From: Cerina sp048266425
GTDB lineage: Bacteria; Bacteroidota; Bacteroidia; Flavobacteriales; Flavobacteriaceae
Direction: 5' to 3'
DNA length: 64,000 nucleotides
Assembly (NCBI GenBank): GCA_048266425.1
Contig: JBLWZN010000025.1
Location: forward strand, 1 to 64,000
Part shown: piece by piece, positions 1-8,812 of the stretch
How the letters are laid out: every line of letters begins with the position of its first letter
Numbering within the stretch: the stretch's first letter is position 1
Notes under the pieces: generated by a model
Told to the model about the DNA's origin: nothing
The model's database searches: none
Seen by the model: only the letters and a program-made list of their open reading frames with translations
Position numbers and translations under genes: made by a program

Positions 1-1
1 G

Positions 2-139
2 ATCTTGATGAGTACCGATGGCCCGGACCACAACGTCCTGAAAATTAAACCGCCCCTGGTCTTTGATAAAAGGAATGCGGAAGAATTGATTTTTTATCTT
101 AGAAAGATATTGGCGGAAGATTTTATGCGGACCTTTTAA
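2..139 (+). CDS. Class III aminotransferase, C-terminal end (partial)
   Basis: An open frame enters from the left edge and stops with TAA at 137-139, giving 45 residues. The stretch GPDHNVLKIKPPLVF followed by a helix ending in LRKILAED matches the C-terminal end of class III (PLP-dependent) aminotransferases, where a GP.HNV.KIKPP strand precedes the last helix. Catalytic lysine and cofactor sites would lie outside the window, so the substrate cannot be named. Its last 17 bases overlap the 3' end of the convergent acyltransferase gene. The family call rests on a short motif only. Confidence 0.6.
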   Translation: MLMSTDGPDHNVLKIKPPLVFDKRNAEELIFYLRKILAEDFMRTF

Positions 140-1031
140 TTAGTGTGTCCCGATCAAGTTTTGTGTTCAATTTCCACCTCCTATGGGTCCACAACCACAT
201 TTCTGGAGATTTTAGGATAGCTCCTTCCAGCTGTTTTGCATACCGCTCCACAATTTCCAGATTTTCCCTCACCCTCGGATTATCGTCTATCATTTGAAAT
301 TCGAGTTCGTAATAGCCTCTTTTAACCTTTTTGAAGAAGGGAAAGATAACGACCGAATTGGATTTCTTGGCTATCTTGTCCGCCCCGGTAAAAAAAGCAG
401 TTTCTCGATTTAGAAAATTGCACCAGTGCAAGGAACTTTGTTCATGCGGACTCTGATCGCCAATAATACAGTTCATGGTAACATTGTTGGCCTTGGCATC
501 TTCAATAATGGTACGGTAACCATTAATTGATGGTACACAGCGTATTCCAAATCGCTCCCTCATTAGTTGGAACAACTCGTTAAAATATTTGTTTTTTAAC
601 GGCATAAAAAAGGTATTGGAATGATAAGGCAAGTATATTGGCATAAAAATAAGCCATTCCCAATTTCCTTGATGGGCTGTATATAAAAGGATGTTTCTCC
701 GGTCCTTCAGATATTTTTCAATTAAATCTTGGTTCTTGATTTTTAGTCGTTTTCGAATCGCCCTTTCACTAATGGTCAACCTTTTGATAGATTCGAAAAT
801 AAGGTCGCAGAAGTGTCGATAAAAATCCTTGGAGATTCTTTTTATTTCCTTCTCGTTTTTGGACGGAAAGGATCCCTTGATGTTCCCTATAACCACTTTT
901 TTACGATAGCCAATTATATAATATACCATTATATAGGTCATGTCCGATATCAGGTACAATACGGACATAGGCAAAATTGACATTAGATAAAATGGCAGAA
1001 ATTTTATTCTGGAAGAATAGGTAATATCCAT
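123..1031 (-). CDS. Lysophospholipid / lipid A acyltransferase (LpxL/HtrB family)
   Basis: The 302-residue product fits the HtrB/LpxL family, which transfers an acyl chain to lipid A precursors or related lipids at the inner membrane. An N-terminal hydrophobic segment covers about residues 11-42. The HxxxxE catalytic motif is seen as HQGNWE at 120-125, and the C-terminal WLWTHRRWK block typical of the family is present. I start at the ATG at 1031 (MDITYSSR) because the upstream extension to 1094 is polar and lies outside the usual family length. Whether it acts on lipid A or on a glycine/ornithine lipid cannot be told from sequence. It converges on the aminotransferase and diverges from the DUF4407 gene. 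Confidence 0.82.
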   Translation of the reverse strand: MDITYSSRIKFLPFYLMSILPMSVLYLISDMTYIMVYYIIGYRKKVVIGNIKGSFPSKNEKEIKRISKDFYRHFCDLIFESIKRLTISERAIRKRLKIKNQDLIEKYLKDRRNILLYTAHQGNWEWLIFMPIYLPYHSNTFFMPLKNKYFNELFQLMRERFGIRCVPSINGYRTIIEDAKANNVTMNCIIGDQSPHEQSSLHWCNFLNRETAFFTGADKIAKKSNSVVIFPFFKKVKRGYYELEFQMIDDNPRVRENLEIVERYAKQLEGAILKSPEMWLWTHRRWKLNTKLDRDTLIKRSA

Positions 1032-1420
1032 CTGTATACCTTTATTTGAGATTGATTTCGGTGCCTGCCTAACTTGGTCGCTTAACCCGGGCATAATTTT
1101 TTTTAGGGCCTGTTAGCCTAAACCTAGACATTTTTTCAAATAATATGGTTAATGAATCTTGGTTGGGGTTGGAATAAAATTATCCGATTAAAAATTGAAA
1201 TTCAGAAGGAGATAATTATTTCTGCATATCTCTTTTTTTATCGTCTAATGTGGGTGCTAAATTAATGAATAACACCGAATTTTCAAAAGGGGACCAAGCA
1301 AAATGGATACTTCTACCATTTCTCCAATCCATGCTGCGTTCATCTGGAATTATTGACTTTTATGTGTAACAAATTTGCAAAAATTGCGTTAGATAACTAT
1401 TCATCAATCGCACCACTATC
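1032..1420. other. Intergenic region between divergent genes
   Basis: This A+T-rich spacer separates the divergent acyltransferase and DUF4407 genes and must hold both promoters. I find no exact TAnnTTTG element, no long hairpin and no small ORF that I would defend. Confidence 0.5.
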
Positions 1421-2521
1421 ATGATTCAACGTTTTTTTATTCTCTGCTCGGGAGCGGATTCCGCCATCCTAAAAACTTGTTCCCCAGGGGAACGAACCAA
1501 GTACGCTGGTATCGGTGCAACCGTTTTCTTTACTGCAGTTATGGCATTTATCGCCAGTAGCTATGCGCTTTACACCGTCTTTGACAATATTTGGACCTCC
1601 ATTTTTTTTGGACTCATTTGGGGCTTGCTGATTTTTAATCTGGATCGGTTTATCGTTTCTACCATAAAAAAACGGGACCATTTTAAAAGCGAACTTTTAC
1701 AGGCAACCCCGCGAATTTTATTGGCGGTTATCATTGCATTGGTCATTTCCAAGCCCTTGGAGCTGAAAATATTTGAGAAGGAAATAAATCAGGTGCTGCT
1801 GGAGCAAAAGAACGAGCTTACCCTGGCCAACGAAAATCAGATCTCCCAACAATATGACCCAAAAATAGCCGAACTAAACCAGCAAATCCTTGGGTTGAAA
1901 AACGAGATTTCCGCAAAGGAATCGGAGACCAATGCGTTGTACGACACCTATATAGCCGAGGCCGAAGGTACGGCGGGGACCAAACTACTGGGCAAGGGGC
2001 CCGTTTACAAGGAAAAGAGGGACAAGCACGATGCTTCACTTTTGGAGCTACGGCAGTTAAAGGAGACCAACGCCCAAAAAATATCGGGTTTGGAAGCCCA
2101 ATTGGCCAGTTTGCAAGCCTCCTTTGACAATCAAGTGAGCACTTCCCAGCCAATAATCGATGGTTTCGATGGACTTATGGCGCGTATCAACGCGTTGGAC
2201 AAATTGCCTTGGGGACCTTCCTTTTTTATCTTTTTGTTGTTCCTGGCAATAGAGACCTCCCCGATAATCGCAAAACTTTTGGCACCTAAAGGCGTGTACG
2301 ACCTCAAGCTGGAAGAGGAGGAGAGCGTAGTAAAAACTTGGGTAACCCAGAAAGTACTGCACAGGGAGCAGCTACTGGCCACTGATTCTGCACTCAACGA
2401 GAAAATCTATGGGGAAATCGCTGAAGAGGAGGAAATTTATCGCTACAAAAAACAAAAGGCAGAGGAGTTGCTAAGGCTACAGGCAAATGCCTTCCACGAT
2501 TTGCAAGTGAAAAGCTTATAA
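1421..2521 (+). CDS. DUF4407 domain-containing membrane protein
   Basis: The 366-residue protein has the DUF4407 layout: an N-terminal pair of membrane segments (about residues 27-80, with GLLIFNLDRFIVS following), a third segment near 93-110, a long central coiled coil rich in Glu/Gln/Lys (about 115-245), a fourth membrane segment near 263-285 (PSFFIFLLFLAIETSPIIAKLL), and an acidic helical tail. The function of DUF4407 is unknown; the topology suggests a long helical hairpin held on one side of the inner membrane. It appears monocistronic and converges on the di-heme protein gene, 148 bases away. Confidence 0.85.
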   Translation: MIQRFFILCSGADSAILKTCSPGERTKYAGIGATVFFTAVMAFIASSYALYTVFDNIWTSIFFGLIWGLLIFNLDRFIVSTIKKRDHFKSELLQATPRILLAVIIALVISKPLELKIFEKEINQVLLEQKNELTLANENQISQQYDPKIAELNQQILGLKNEISAKESETNALYDTYIAEAEGTAGTKLLGKGPVYKEKRDKHDASLLELRQLKETNAQKISGLEAQLASLQASFDNQVSTSQPIIDGFDGLMARINALDKLPWGPSFFIFLLFLAIETSPIIAKLLAPKGVYDLKLEEEESVVKTWVTQKVLHREQLLATDSALNEKIYGEIAEEEEIYRYKKQKAEELLRLQANAFHDLQVKSL

Positions 2522-2669
2522 GGATTTAATTGGGGCAGAATTTCCCAAAGCCCTGCGGATGGTCCAGTATCCGGATATTAAAAAGATGTGTAAGGAATCA
2601 AGTTTTAAGATCCAAGAAACGGGACATAAGTTCCAAGTTTTTGGCTCCCTTATTCTCGAGAAAGCTAAA

Positions 2670-4049
2670 TTAGAGGGAATTCAAAAAAGTCAGCAGCGCA
2701 TCCCTATCTCCTTTGGGAAGGGTCTTGAATTTCTCTTTGGAAACCTGGGCCTCACCTCCATGCCATAAGATGGCCTCAGTAATATTTCTTGCCCTTCCAT
2801 CATGGAGGAATTCCGTATGTCCATTGATCAAATTGGTAAGGCCAATTCCCCATAAAGGTCGGGTACGCCATTCATTGCCATTGGCCAAAAAGTCCGGACG
2901 GCCATCGGCCAGACCTTCGCCCATATCGTGGAGCAAGAGGTCGGTATAGGGATAGAAATTTTGATTGGAAAGTGCGTCAACATCCGTAGGTCCCGTTCTT
3001 TGTTTAGGTGTATGGCATTTGGCACAATCAATTTGATCAAAAAGTTGCTCCCCTCTTATAACGGTAGCATCGTCAATATTCCTTGGTGCGGGAACGGCTA
3101 GGGTTCTGCAATAGAACGCCACTGTATTCAGAATGTCGTCAGATACCTCGGGCGAGCCGGTACTATTGTCTTGGCAGTTTTCTTGGCCTTCACAGTGTTC
3201 ATCGGGAAACACATAGCTGGTAATCCCCATATCGTCATGGTAGGCCCCGGCACTCTGTACCAAGACAGTCCCCACATTGGCCTTCCAACCAAATCTGCCT
3301 ACGACCTCCTTCTCTAAGTTAGGATCCCAAACCATGTTTGCCTTGCCGGAAATGCCGTCCCCGTCGGAATCGTTGATATCCTGGCTTGCCAAAAGATCGG
3401 ATTCTGGAATAGCCTCCAATAGCCCCAAACCAAATACGGGAGAAGCCAACCGGGCCGAAAGCATAGATCCGGAAGGCAGGTCTATATAGGTGTTCTCTAG
3501 GGAAAAAATAGGCTTTCTCAGGTTTACGGTAGTGCCATCGGCAAAGGTTTCCGTACTCTCCTCAAACCGCACCGCATAGGTAGCTTCGGGCTTGTACCCA
3601 TAAATAGCGTGGTTTTGAATCTGTGTTCCAAACCCTGGAACGGGAACAGGGGCCCCCTTGGAGGATACACCTGAAATACTCGCCCGCAATAACAGTCCGC
3701 CTCGGGCATTTAAGTCCTTTGGAAAGCCCGCACGGCCATCCCTGGGATGACAGGATACACAAGAAGAATTATTAAAAATACTGCCAAGTCCACCATTTAC
3801 CGGTGCCGGTGCGGTTACAAAAGTCTGCTCAAACTGAAGGTCGCCGTCCATGTGGGTGTCAAATTCCTCTGCGGTCAAATTTTCCGCTGGGGTCGCAAAT
3901 GCGTCGCTAGTGGCCAAAAAGGTGGTTGTTTTTCCACCGGCATATAAGCGTTCGGGATTCTGTGGTACGGGAACATAATCGCCACCGCCGTTGTCCTTCT
4001 GACAGGAGACAAGAACTACAATGCTTAAGAAGAAAAATAATCTTTTCAT
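2670..4049 (-). CDS. Di-heme oxidoreductase (DHOR, DUF1111-type thiol oxidoreductase)
   Basis: The 459-residue product begins with a lipoprotein signal (VVLVSC, Cys16). It carries two c-type heme motifs, CVSCH at 97-101 and CAKCH at 342-346, so it is probably a periplasmic-side, lipid-anchored di-heme protein. The order and the conserved GGGARFPKDLNARGG-like and HDDMGIT blocks match the family annotated as di-heme oxidoreductase or thiol oxidoreductase. In many proteobacteria and Bacteroidota this family is encoded with imelysin proteins in iron-responsive operons. Here it is the third gene after a porin and an imelysin, 80 bases downstream of the latter. Its electron donor and substrate are unknown. 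Confidence 0.88.
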   Translation of the reverse strand: MKRLFFFLSIVVLVSCQKDNGGGDYVPVPQNPERLYAGGKTTTFLATSDAFATPAENLTAEEFDTHMDGDLQFEQTFVTAPAPVNGGLGSIFNNSSCVSCHPRDGRAGFPKDLNARGGLLLRASISGVSSKGAPVPVPGFGTQIQNHAIYGYKPEATYAVRFEESTETFADGTTVNLRKPIFSLENTYIDLPSGSMLSARLASPVFGLGLLEAIPESDLLASQDINDSDGDGISGKANMVWDPNLEKEVVGRFGWKANVGTVLVQSAGAYHDDMGITSYVFPDEHCEGQENCQDNSTGSPEVSDDILNTVAFYCRTLAVPAPRNIDDATVIRGEQLFDQIDCAKCHTPKQRTGPTDVDALSNQNFYPYTDLLLHDMGEGLADGRPDFLANGNEWRTRPLWGIGLTNLINGHTEFLHDGRARNITEAILWHGGEAQVSKEKFKTLPKGDRDALLTFLNSL

Positions 4050-4129
4050 GATCGGTAACCCTTAAAGAGTAAAACTAAATTTAACAAATCCATTCAACGA
4101 ACTTGTGTATGCGCATGGACCTTATCCGA

Positions 4130-5215
4130 TCAAAGTCCTGAAATCAATGGCTCTAACTTGCTTTCCAACAAAATTTTAAGGTCCAAAACCTTTGTCTGCG
4201 CATTGGAAACTGCCGGTCTATTGTTGGAAATAGCGTCCGTAAAGGTTCCTGGAATTGCTTCGATCGCATTGATGGCGTCGGTGATCGAAGCCCTAATCTC
4301 TACATCTACCGCTGTGTTTTCTTGGGTGACGATGTTAGAAAGTCCATTGCCCTGGAACGATCCAAAGTCGCCCAGATACACATTTTGAATACTTCTGATG
4401 TTATCCGCAAAATCCAATTTGGAATTGTTGCTAAAACGCGACTCCTCAAATTGGGGCTGCGGTGTGCCACCTTGCTCGTTTAAGGGATCCGCAATCTTGC
4501 CGTTGCCCACCTCATCGGCAATAGTGATAAGGCCACCAACAAGTTCCAAAAGCGCTGTTTTTTGCGAACTGTAGACACTTCCTGTTTTTCCGGCATTTAT
4601 AAAATTGGAAACATAATTTCCGCTCCCTGAATTCCATCCATCGTATAGGGTTTGGGTGTTGTTTTGCAAGTCTGTTGCAGCGGCTTGTAGATATTCCAAT
4701 TCGCGAGCGGTAATTTGCGTCACCGTCTTATCGGAATCTACCCCCCATAATAGGTATTCGATCAAATGGAAGCCCCTGGCCTCGTTATTGGCTTGCAGGA
4801 CCGCTGGGGTAATAGCGGATGAACCGGCAAGAATGGAATTCATGGAGTTTATATCCACAGGCCATGTGTCAATAGCAGGGTCTATTCCTTCGGTATCTAC
4901 GGGACCGTACAAAAACCCTTCAGATTTTTCCCAAGGTGCCCTGGTATCTGCCCAGGCTTGACGGGCGTTTTCAAGGTTGGCCTCTGTTGGGTCTGAGGCC
5001 AAGGTAGCCAGAGCCGCTATCAATGCGTTCGCTTTTGCATTGAGTTCGCCATAGGTTTCTACTATAACCTTACTTGAAACATCGGTAAGAACGGAGGTAT
5101 ATAAGGTTTCATTGGGATCGGTTATATCGGTATCCGCCTCATTATTGCTGCAATTAAAAAGTGTGGCCGATGCAATTATTGTAAGGATTCCTTTCTTAAT
5201 GGATGTGGATTTCAT
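4130..5215 (-). CDS. Imelysin family (peptidase M75-like) lipoprotein
   Basis: From the ATG at 5215 (MKSTSIKKG) the protein has 361 residues with a lipobox ending at Cys22 (TLFNC). The imelysin signature GxHxxE is visible as GFHLIE at about residues 148-153. It is followed by ALGW-type context (YLLWGVD) and a second helical repeat, as expected for the two-lobed helical fold of IrpA and EfeO-like proteins, which bind metal and take part in iron uptake. The longer frame to 5248 adds only an unlikely leader. It sits between a porin (133 bases upstream) and the di-heme protein, so an iron-related periplasmic role is the best inference. No peptidase activity is implied. Confidence 0.88.
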   Translation of the reverse strand: MKSTSIKKGILTIIASATLFNCSNNEADTDITDPNETLYTSVLTDVSSKVIVETYGELNAKANALIAALATLASDPTEANLENARQAWADTRAPWEKSEGFLYGPVDTEGIDPAIDTWPVDINSMNSILAGSSAITPAVLQANNEARGFHLIEYLLWGVDSDKTVTQITARELEYLQAAATDLQNNTQTLYDGWNSGSGNYVSNFINAGKTGSVYSSQKTALLELVGGLITIADEVGNGKIADPLNEQGGTPQPQFEESRFSNNSKLDFADNIRSIQNVYLGDFGSFQGNGLSNIVTQENTAVDVEIRASITDAINAIEAIPGTFTDAISNNRPAVSNAQTKVLDLKILLESKLEPLISGL

Positions 5216-5348
5216 ACGAAATAAATTAGTTGTTGTTATGATTATCAATTAATTATAATGCCTATCGAATTCGGAACTGGGAATAGAACGAATAGATTTT
5301 TTTTGAACAATACCCAATGGGTCTGTATTCTATTTCTTTGATCTTTTT

Positions 5349-6710
5349 TTAAAATTCAAAACCGATGCCTACCGAAAATGTTTTTTCCCTTTGTTTTTCC
5401 CCGGTAAAGCTCAATGTTGCGGGATCAAAATTTTCCGATCCCAGCCTTCTATCCTGATATTGGGCCTTGACTACCACTTCTGGAATGATGAACCAGTTGA
5501 TACCACCTGTGATTGCATTGCGTTCCCATCGGGGTTTGTCCACTACATTGCCTTCCGTTCTAAACATGGTGTCATAATAATCGTATCTGGCAAACGGATA
5601 GATCTTTTGTTTGGTGGATGTGCTTACAAAATGCAGCATTTCATATCCTACCTCTGCCGAAAACCCCAGGGCATTCTTACCAACAGGGTTACGTTTTACC
5701 CCCAAATTGTTGGAAAGGCTGGAGTTGGCCTTGGACACTATATCGGAATTTTGCAAATTACCGAACAAAAGCATGGAATTGAATCTTAAGTACTCTTGGT
5801 CGTAATTTATATGGGCTTCTACCAAACTCACGTAGGCTGGCACGTTCATATCATTTTTTGGCCGGTTGGGAGCCGAGTTGCCAAGATACCCCGATACCCC
5901 AACGAAATTATTTTTTTGGTCGCTAAAATTGTAATCCAACCGCCCCATTACGGCAATAGCTTCGGCATTAACGAGTTCAAACTTTTCCTGATAACCGAAT
6001 TTTATCCAGTTTCTGGAACTAAAACCCGAGGCATCCAGACCGTTGGTTACCGTTAGATGGTAGGTAAACTTGTCTTTTAGGAAATTCCCATGGAATTCTA
6101 TACCGTTTTCGTACCATCCCAGCGGAAGGATCTGGGCTTCCATTTCTGGCCTGGTGGTGGTAAAATATTCAGTTGGTTCATCCAGCTTTTGGGCTAAGCC
6201 AAAATAGAGTTTTAACCTTCCTGCCCTAACATTGAAATAGGGCTTAATGGCAAAGTTGATATTGATCTGCTCCGCCTTAACCGCTCCCCCTTTCTCTATT
6301 TCCTGCTCATATTCCCCAAATTCTTCCTGATTGTCCAACTCTATGGAACTACCGGTGCCGCCGTGTTCAAATTCAATCTCGGATTTAAAGGTGATCCAAT
6401 CGTTAAATCTGTAGGTGAGATATAAGTTAAGACGCTCCGCATCTATTTTATTTTTTAGGTTGGGGTCGGTATCGTAATTATTATTGTAATAATTGACCAC
6501 ACCGTATCCCTTAAGCCCAAACCTGTCCCAAACGTTTACCTTCTTTTTTGAGGTGGTATCCACTTCTTGTCCTTCCGTTTTTAATTCTTGCAGGATCTCG
6601 GTTTTTAACTCCTGTTTTAACTGGTTCCTTGCGGCAACGCTATCCTGGTACGATTGGGAATATCCCATTGTCACAGAACAAAGAAAGAAAGGCAAAAGGT
6701 GTTTGAGCAT
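5349..6710 (-). CDS. Outer-membrane porin (phosphate-selective porin O/P-like beta barrel)
   Basis: The 453-residue protein has a cleavable signal peptide (ends near MGYSQS), a short Lys/Glu-rich helical stretch (about 25-60), and then alternating amphipathic strands that end in a terminal Phe (VGIGFEF), the usual beta-barrel C-terminus. Blocks such as FGLKGYGVVNYY, AGRLKLYFGLAQKLDEP and GISGYLGN-like strands resemble porin O/P-type channels. It is the first gene of the unit with imelysin and the di-heme protein. A Fur-like inverted repeat and a complete Bacteroidota promoter lie directly upstream, so iron-controlled expression is likely. The solute could be a ferric or copper complex; the sequence does not say. 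Confidence 0.8.
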   Translation of the reverse strand: MLKHLLPFFLCSVTMGYSQSYQDSVAARNQLKQELKTEILQELKTEGQEVDTTSKKKVNVWDRFGLKGYGVVNYYNNNYDTDPNLKNKIDAERLNLYLTYRFNDWITFKSEIEFEHGGTGSSIELDNQEEFGEYEQEIEKGGAVKAEQININFAIKPYFNVRAGRLKLYFGLAQKLDEPTEYFTTTRPEMEAQILPLGWYENGIEFHGNFLKDKFTYHLTVTNGLDASGFSSRNWIKFGYQEKFELVNAEAIAVMGRLDYNFSDQKNNFVGVSGYLGNSAPNRPKNDMNVPAYVSLVEAHINYDQEYLRFNSMLLFGNLQNSDIVSKANSSLSNNLGVKRNPVGKNALGFSAEVGYEMLHFVSTSTKQKIYPFARYDYYDTMFRTEGNVVDKPRWERNAITGGINWFIIPEVVVKAQYQDRRLGSENFDPATLSFTGEKQREKTFSVGIGFEF

Positions 6711-6733
6711 TTGAGTTTTTGGTTAATTCCGTG

Positions 6734-6741
6734 CAAACATA
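6734..6741 (-). promoter_or_regulatory. Promoter of porin-imelysin-DHOR unit (-7 element)
   Basis: Read on the minus strand, TATGTTTG matches the Bacteroidota -7 consensus TAnnTTTG exactly. A TTG lies 20 bases further upstream, inside the Fur-like box, at the usual -33 distance. Transcription would begin about 7 bases downstream, leaving a leader of under 20 bases before the ATG at 6710. Confidence 0.65.
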
Positions 6742-6750
6742 AAACCTATT

Positions 6751-6775
6751 CTTATTTAGAACAAATTAAAATAAG
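6751..6775. promoter_or_regulatory. Fur-like operator (inverted repeat CTTATTT-N11-AAATAAG)
   Basis: A 25-bp inverted repeat with 7-base arms, CTTATTT and AAATAAG, covers the -33 region of the promoter described just downstream. The same 25-bp layout (arms plus an AGA....AATTA core) recurs at 13952-13976 upstream of the TonB siderophore receptor. Position over the promoter and presence at two iron-type operons point to Fur or a Fur-family repressor. Confidence 0.6.
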
Positions 6776-7230
6776 GAAAAATAAAAAATAATTCCTGCAC
6801 CGAATTTTTGGGTCGGGAAGTTCGGAGGATTTAAATGATTCCTAAATATTTAAAAATCAGGAAATTAATTTGTGGATCTAAATGAAACAACCTTCTAAAA
6901 TTAGTCGTATATGTCTATACCAAAGTCGAGTCTTGTTGCAAGCCCCTTGTTACTTGATTCCGAGGTAAATCATCATTTAAAAACACTGCTGTCGATTAAA
7001 AGAACAAAAGACCGCTGTGCTAAAAGATGAAGGACGTTGGATTTTTTCAACACATTGGAGCAAAACATGTTACAAATGTCAAAGAAGTGTACATTTTAAT
7101 TTTTTCACCAAAATGGTAAAAATTGAATTGAAATCGACACGGTACTAAAATCGGCCCAAGACTTTTGTGATCAATTTTCAGCGGTGATTTCCTATTTGGT
7201 ATAATGGTCACTATTGATTTAAAAAGGGAA
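6776..7230. other. Intergenic region, no gene seen
   Basis: About 450 A+T-rich bases lie between the porin operator and the 3' end of the HD-domain gene. I see no ORF with support, no strong hairpin terminator and no RNA gene. Confidence 0.5.
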
Positions 7231-7905
7231 CTAAGCGTTTTCGTTCCACTCCTTATAAAATTGTTGCAAATAATCCAGCATAAATTGATGGCGTTCTTCG
7301 GCCAATATTTTACCGCTGGAGGTATTCATTTGGTCTTTAAGCAGTAACAATTTTTCATAGAAGTGGTTGATCGTTGGCGCTTTGGAAATCTTATAGGTCT
7401 CCTTGTCCATCCGTAGATTGGGGGCAATGTCGGGGTTGTGTAGCTCCCTGTTCTTAAACCCGCCGTAATTGAAGGCCCTGGCGATACCGATGGCCCCGAT
7501 AGCGTCCAAACGATCGGCGTCCTGGACCACTTGTAGTTCGGGGGAATTAAATCTTTTAGGGCCCCTTTTATCTCCGTTTCCATCCAAGCTTGATTTGAAG
7601 GAAATGTTTTCAATTATCAAAACCACATGATCGATTACCGCGGTTGCCAACCCCAAAGAAGTAAGAAATTCCCTAGCCATTTGAGGCCCGATGGACTCGT
7701 CCCCTCCGTGGAATTTGGCATCCGCTATATCGTGCAACAGGGCCGCTAGGCTTACAACCTGAATGTCGACGTTTTCATCCTTTGCAATTCGCAGGGAATT
7801 GTTGAAGACCCGTTGTATATGGAACCAATCATGACCGCCTTCCGCCCCTTGCAAGGTTTCCTTTACAAAGGCAATTGTTCGTTCTACTTGCTCTACGTTG
7901 TTCAC
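7231..7905 (-). CDS. HD-domain phosphohydrolase
   Basis: The 224-residue protein starts at a GTG (7905). It carries the HD-superfamily metal ligands: a His in GGHDWFH (about 25-29), the HD pair in LLHDIADAKFHGG (58-59), and a third acidic site in QDADRLDAIGAIG (about 132-140). This is the arrangement of the small YedJ-like HD hydrolases, which act on phosphate ester or nucleotide substrates; the substrate is not known. It lies 85 bases downstream of plsC on the same strand and may be co-transcribed with it. Confidence 0.85.
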   Translation of the reverse strand: MNNVEQVERTIAFVKETLQGAEGGHDWFHIQRVFNNSLRIAKDENVDIQVVSLAALLHDIADAKFHGGDESIGPQMAREFLTSLGLATAVIDHVVLIIENISFKSSLDGNGDKRGPKRFNSPELQVVQDADRLDAIGAIGIARAFNYGGFKNRELHNPDIAPNLRMDKETYKISKAPTINHFYEKLLLLKDQMNTSSGKILAEERHQFMLDYLQQFYKEWNENA

Positions 7906-7990
7906 GTTAAAATATCTATATTAATAAGACACAAGAACCTAGACAAGGAAACTTTTTGAATACCGGTCTTGGTCCATTTCTCCTTTGTCG

Positions 7991-8728
7991 TTACTTGAAT
8001 GAAGTTACCCCATCCGTTACTTGCTGCTCTACCTGGGCTACGAGATCTTCCAAATTCCCGGAATTTTCTATGGGCCGATGAACATCAAAAGTAATGTGCG
8101 AGCCTAGGCCAAAGGGGAATTTCCCGTAGCGGAGCATTTTCCATGAATTGTTGATACTGATGGGTACGATTAGAGCAGATGGAGCTTTTTTAATGAGCAT
8201 CTTTAGTCCGGTTGTTTGGAACTTTTTTGGATGTCCGGTCTTGCTTCTGGTGCCTTCGGGGAAAATTACGGCACTTCTGTTATAGGTTTCTATATAGGTG
8301 CCCAATTTGGCAATTTGAACCAAAGCTTGTTTGCTGTCCTTTCTGTCGATCAGCACGGACCCTCCATGGTTCAGGTTATACGAAACGCTGGGAATGCCTC
8401 GTCCCAGCTCTATTTTGCTCACAAATTTCGGGTGATGGGCCCGCATATACCAAATAATTGGGGGTATGTCGTACATGCTTTGATGGTTACAAACCATTAT
8501 CAAAGGCCTGTCCGTTGGTAAGATATGCGGATTTCTAAAGGAGTAGGATGTGCCCAAAATATGTGTACTGCGCATTAAGCATAGATTAAGGACGCTGACA
8601 CTCCGCTTTAAGGCATTATATCCAAAAACATTAAAGCAAAACCATTGTACGGGGTGAAACACCACTAAGATCAGTGCAAAAACAGAAATATAAACGACCG
8701 ATATAGGGTATGAAAGTATTCGCTGCAT
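7991..8728 (-). CDS. plsC: 1-acyl-sn-glycerol-3-phosphate acyltransferase
   Basis: The protein (246 residues from the ATG at 8728) has an N-terminal membrane segment (about 8-30) and the acyltransferase motifs NHQSMYD (HxxxxD at 82-87) and FPEGTRS (156-162). These define the PlsC family, which acylates lysophosphatidic acid at position 2 in phospholipid synthesis. A GTG two codons upstream (8734) is an alternative start. A hairpin terminator separates it from brxA upstream, so it probably has its own promoter, with the HD-domain gene downstream. Confidence 0.85.
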   Translation of the reverse strand: MQRILSYPISVVYISVFALILVVFHPVQWFCFNVFGYNALKRSVSVLNLCLMRSTHILGTSYSFRNPHILPTDRPLIMVCNHQSMYDIPPIIWYMRAHHPKFVSKIELGRGIPSVSYNLNHGGSVLIDRKDSKQALVQIAKLGTYIETYNRSAVIFPEGTRSKTGHPKKFQTTGLKMLIKKAPSALIVPISINNSWKMLRYGKFPFGLGSHITFDVHRPIENSGNLEDLVAQVEQQVTDGVTSFK

Positions 8729-8741
8729 AATCACAAAAATA

Positions 8742-8772
8742 AAAAACCGCCTCGAAAGGAAACGGTTTTTAA
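8742..8772 (-). terminator. Rho-independent terminator after brxA
   Basis: On the minus strand the arms AAAAACCG and CGGTTTTT enclose a second small stem CCT-TTCG-AGG with a stable TTCG loop, and the outer arm ends in a T run. It lies about 40 bases past the stop of the bacilliredoxin gene. Confidence 0.7.
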
Positions 8773-8812
8773 TTCTATTTTGTTCCCATCCATCGGAAGG
8801 ACCGGGGGAGGA

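Noticed and set aside
2559..2768. 69-codon + frame after the DUF4407 gene
   Set aside because: Its second half overlaps the end of the di-heme protein gene on the other strand, and the sequence has no recognisable feature.
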